7,911 bases of DNA from Bacteroidales bacterium GP3. Lineage in GTDB: Bacteria; Bacteroidota; Bacteroidia; Bacteroidales; Muribaculaceae. Below the pieces are notes generated by a model. It worked only from the letters and a program-made list of their open reading frames with translations, ran no database searches and was not told the DNA's origin. The DNA lies in NCBI GenBank assembly GCA_001701075.1, contig DAAK01000057.1:1-7911 (forward strand), in the 5' to 3' direction. The translations under genes were made by a program, and so were the position numbers. Positions 5,655 through 7,911 of this stretch are shown here, piece by piece (position 1 is the stretch's first letter; every line of letters starts with the position of its first letter).

Positions 5655-7479
5655 CCATCAGTTCAAGCAAGCGCATCTCGGCTTCATCTATACGCTCTAT
5701 TACTTCTTGTATTCTCGAGCCTGCCTGCGTGATCTCATCAACTGTCATATTGCCAGATGACATCTCCGACTCAAGTTCTGCTTTTTCTTTATTTAGACTT
5801 TCAAGTTCGAGCTCAAGAGCCTCCATTTCTCTTTTTTCCTTGAATGATAGTTTTGGCTTACGCTCCGTTTTCTGTTTAGCCGGGGCTGTCGCATCTCCAA
5901 TCCCCTTGGATTCGGCAACCTTCTTTGCCTCCTCGGCAGCAGCTTTCAGTTCCCGCTCCTCCTGACGGACACAATGGCGATATGTAGAATAATCACCCGG
6001 GAAATCCCTGACTTCACCATCACCCTTCATCACGAAAATATGGTCAACTATACGGTCAAGGAAGAAGCGGTCGTGGCTTACTACTATCACACATCCTTTG
6101 AAATCAGCAAGATAATTTTGCAAAACACCAAGCGTCATGATATCAAGGTCGTTGGTCGGCTCATCAAGTATCAGGAAGTTGGGTTGTCGCATTAATACGG
6201 TAGCAAGATACAGTCGCCGCCTCTCACCTCCACTCAGTTTATAGATGTATTTCTGCTGTGTAGATGGGTCAAAAAGAAAATGGGTGAGAAATTGCTGCGC
6301 TGTCAGCGTGGTCTTATCATCGATTCTTACTGTTTCAGCAATCTCTCTCACTGCATCTATCACCTTCTTCCGCTCATCGAAATCAGTCATGCCTTCTTGG
6401 GAATAATAACCCCATCTCACAGTCTCCCCGACATCAAAATGTCCTGAATCCGGAGCCATTTCTCCAAGAAGCATCTTGATGAAGGTAGATTTTCCAGCTC
6501 CGTTATCACCGACTATTCCTACTTTCTCAAAACGGGCAAAATTATAGTTGAAGTCATTGAGTATAGGTATCTCCTGGATACTTCCATCCGGGAGTTCTTT
6601 CTCAAATTTCTTAGAGACATGGACGGCTTCGAAAATCTTATTTCCGATATAACTTCCTTTTACGGCAAGACGCACGTCTTTTTCATTTAGGTTGACATGG
6701 CTCCTCTTTTCAAGGTCGTGGAATGAGTCTATCCTATATTTTGCCTTGCTTCCACGAGCCTGAGGCTGACGGCGCATCCACTCAAGTTCAGTCCGCAATA
6801 GATTCTTTACTTTTGCCAACTCCGCACTCAGCACTTCATGGCGTTCGGTACGCTTGCGCAGATAATAGTCGTAGTTACCTTCATATATAAAGGGCTCCTC
6901 TCGGTCTATCTCCAGAATTCGGGTACAGACATTGTCAAGGAAGTATCGGTCATGCGTCACCATAATGAGTGTTGTCCTTAACCTTGTCAGGTAAGACTCC
7001 AACCATTCCACCATGGCTATATCAAGATGATTGGTAGGCTCATCAAGCACCAAAAGATCCGGTTCCTGAAGAAGCACCTTGGCTATCGAGACTCTTTTGA
7101 ACTGGCCGCCCGACATAGTGCCAAGTTTCTGGTCGAAATCTGTTATGCCTAACTGCGACAACATCTGCTTCGCCCGGTCGGGTGCATTATAATCGTCACT
7201 GCTATGCGGGGCCGGAGTTGCATATTCAAGTGCAGTTTCCTCCATGTCAAAAGTTGGGCTCTGCGATAAGTATCCAATCCTCACTCCATCAGAAAAAGTT
7301 ATTTTCCCGGAGTCATAGTCTTCAATACCGCAGATTATATTGAGAAGTGTAGTCTTTCCGGAACCATTCCGGGCTACTATACCAATTTTGTCTCCCTCCT
7401 CTACAGTGAGAGAAAGATCAGAAAAGAGTATACGATCCCCTATCGACTTAGTGAGTTTTTCTATCTGGAGCCTTATCAT
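5641..7479 (-). CDS. uup: ABC-F family ATPase, Uup type
   Basis: A 612-residue soluble protein with two ABC ATPase domains and no membrane segments, as in the ABC-F proteins that act on ribosomes rather than in transport. Domain 1: Walker A ARNGSGKT (36-43), signature MSGGQ (122-126), DEPTNHLD (146-153), switch His176. The interdomain linker carries the basic segment RRQPQARGSKAKYR (236-249). Domain 2: Walker A GDNGAGKS (324-331), signature LSGGE (415-419), DEPTNDLD (439-446), His469. Both Walker B glutamates (147, 440) are present. The C-terminus, about 550-612, starts with LSFKEKREME and is a charged coiled coil typical of the Uup C-terminal domain, which binds DNA in E. coli Uup. The first Walker A glycine of domain 1 is Ala36. 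It starts 14 bases after the Dabb gene stop, implying co-transcription. The Uup assignment within ABC-F is likely rather than certain. Confidence 0.92.
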   Translation of the reverse strand: MIRLQIEKLTKSIGDRILFSDLSLTVEEGDKIGIVARNGSGKTTLLNIICGIEDYDSGKITFSDGVRIGYLSQSPTFDMEETALEYATPAPHSSDDYNAPDRAKQMLSQLGITDFDQKLGTMSGGQFKRVSIAKVLLQEPDLLVLDEPTNHLDIAMVEWLESYLTRLRTTLIMVTHDRYFLDNVCTRILEIDREEPFIYEGNYDYYLRKRTERHEVLSAELAKVKNLLRTELEWMRRQPQARGSKAKYRIDSFHDLEKRSHVNLNEKDVRLAVKGSYIGNKIFEAVHVSKKFEKELPDGSIQEIPILNDFNYNFARFEKVGIVGDNGAGKSTFIKMLLGEMAPDSGHFDVGETVRWGYYSQEGMTDFDERKKVIDAVREIAETVRIDDKTTLTAQQFLTHFLFDPSTQQKYIYKLSGGERRRLYLATVLMRQPNFLILDEPTNDLDIMTLGVLQNYLADFKGCVIVVSHDRFFLDRIVDHIFVMKGDGEVRDFPGDYSTYRHCVRQEERELKAAAEEAKKVAESKGIGDATAPAKQKTERKPKLSFKEKREMEALELELESLNKEKAELESEMSSGNMTVDEITQAGSRIQEVIERIDEAEMRLLELMEKEG

Positions 7480-7493
7480 TTCCAGTCAGGTGT

Positions 7494-7787
7494 TCAGAAT
7501 TCAAAGTCAACACAAGCCCTCGCCTCCTTGTATGGGCCAAGGATTGAAGCTGCAGCTACATGAGCCGGGTGCTTTGCATATACATTTACATCATGTAAAG
7601 TAGGAACCACGGCCTCAAGGACTACATCCCAATCTTCTGCAGGATTCACATTTAACCCCACCTCCATGCTCTGAAGGCATTCAATCTGCTCGGGCAGGGC
7701 GAGAAGAGCAGCCTTGAAATCTTCGGATATCTTACGGCGTAGCTCTTCGCTGCCGTGAAGTTTGAACATTACTATATGCTTTATCAT
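7494..7787 (-). CDS. Dabb (stress-responsive A/B barrel) domain protein
   Basis: A 97-residue single-domain protein. It starts MIKHIVMFKL (1-10), the usual first strand of Dabb proteins, contains the paired-strand segment DWDVVLEAVVPTL (52-64), and ends with YAKHPAHVAAA (70-80), the family's HPxH motif that precedes the last helix. Dabb domains form dimeric ferredoxin-like alpha+beta barrels. A few plant and bacterial relatives have known enzymatic roles, but most small bacterial ones, including this type, have no assigned reaction. It is cytosolic: no signal peptide or membrane segment is seen. It heads a two-gene unit with the ABC-F gene 14 bases downstream, preceded by a TAACTTTG promoter box. 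A functional link to the ABC-F protein is possible but not shown. Confidence 0.88.
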   Translation of the reverse strand: MIKHIVMFKLHGSEELRRKISEDFKAALLALPEQIECLQSMEVGLNVNPAEDWDVVLEAVVPTLHDVNVYAKHPAHVAAASILGPYKEARACVDFEF

Positions 7788-7800
7788 TGCTTAGGTATTT

Positions 7801-7832
7801 TTTGCAAAGTTAATAAATTTTTCCTAATTTTG
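7801..7832 (+). promoter_or_regulatory. Predicted rightward promoter (TTTG-N20-TAATTTTG)
   Basis: A -33 element TTTG (7801-7804) and a -7 element TAATTTTG (7825-7832), separated by 20 bases, fit the Bacteroides primary promoter consensus in both parts. This is the best complete promoter match in the window. It overlaps the oppositely directed box at 7805-7812 and points to a gene that continues past the window's right end. Confidence 0.65.
7805..7812 (-). promoter_or_regulatory. Predicted promoter -7 box for the Dabb/ABC-F unit
   Basis: Minus-strand TAACTTTG matches TAnnTTTG and sits 17 bases before the Dabb start codon, predicting a leader of about 10 bases. It lies in the 17-base string TTGCAAAGTTAATAAAT (7802-7818) shared exactly with the panC promoter region (1342-1358). 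No clear -33 TTTG was found at the expected spacing. Confidence 0.55.
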
Positions 7833-7841
7833 CCACTTCTT

Positions 7842-7911
7842 ATGACGATGACTTATCATGAAAAGGCACTTTTTTACCTTTGTTTATCCTTGGCCACTTC
7901 CATCTTTACAT
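7842..7911 (+). CDS. Possible 5' end of a gene running off the right edge
   Basis: From ATG at 7842 (or in-frame ATG at 7848) the frame stays open to the window end, giving MTMTYHEKALFYLCLSLATS and a few more residues; the part from A9 on is hydrophobic and could be a signal peptide or membrane segment. It lies just downstream of a good promoter match. A competing ATG at 7858 in another frame reads MKRHFFTFVYPWP and also stays open. Only about 23 codons are visible, so neither the start nor the product can be fixed. Confidence 0.35.
   Translation, partial: MTMTYHEKALFYLCLSLATSIFT

Overview
The window looks like chromosomal DNA from a Bacteroidota bacterium, most likely order Bacteroidales; a gut Muribaculaceae-type genome is my best guess but is not proven by the sequence. 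The reasons are: a DUF4270 lipoprotein; the order panD-panC / glycogen-synthase-like / DUF4270, which I recall from Bacteroidales genomes; start codons with A-rich leaders and no clear Shine-Dalgarno; and promoter boxes of the Bacteroides TAnnTTTG type.

Layout. Positions 57-1276 (minus) hold panC and panD, the last steps of pantothenate synthesis, read leftward as one unit. A 279-bp divergent intergenic region (1277-1555) carries a promoter box for each direction and a perfect 14-bp palindrome in the presumed panC leader. Positions 1556-5021 (plus) hold three genes joined by two 4-base ATGA stop/start overlaps: a short protein like the N-terminal half of glycogen synthase but with its catalytic motifs degraded, a large DUF4270 lipoprotein, and an exported CapA-type metallophosphoesterase. 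ridA follows on the plus strand (5092-5466). It is bracketed by heptanucleotide tandem arrays (CTGAtAA units) in the same orientation, with two further mini-arrays of 7 and 9 bp after it. A strong hairpin plus T-run closes ridA and overlaps the end of the convergent gene. On the minus strand, 7787-5641 is a two-gene unit: a small Dabb-domain protein and an ABC-F ATPase of the Uup type. At the right edge a plus-strand promoter points out of the window, with the possible first codons of another gene.

How the genes relate. panC and panD act on one pathway (beta-alanine formation, then its ligation to pantoate). The glycogen-synthase-like / DUF4270 / CapA triplet is the most interesting part: translational coupling of a cytosolic degenerate glycosyltransferase domain, a probably surface-facing lipoprotein of unknown function and an exported phosphoesterase suggests one uncharacterised envelope process. 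RidA (enamine/imine deaminase), Dabb and the ABC-F protein look like ordinary housekeeping genes. No rRNA, tRNA, CRISPR array, insertion sequence or phage gene was seen.
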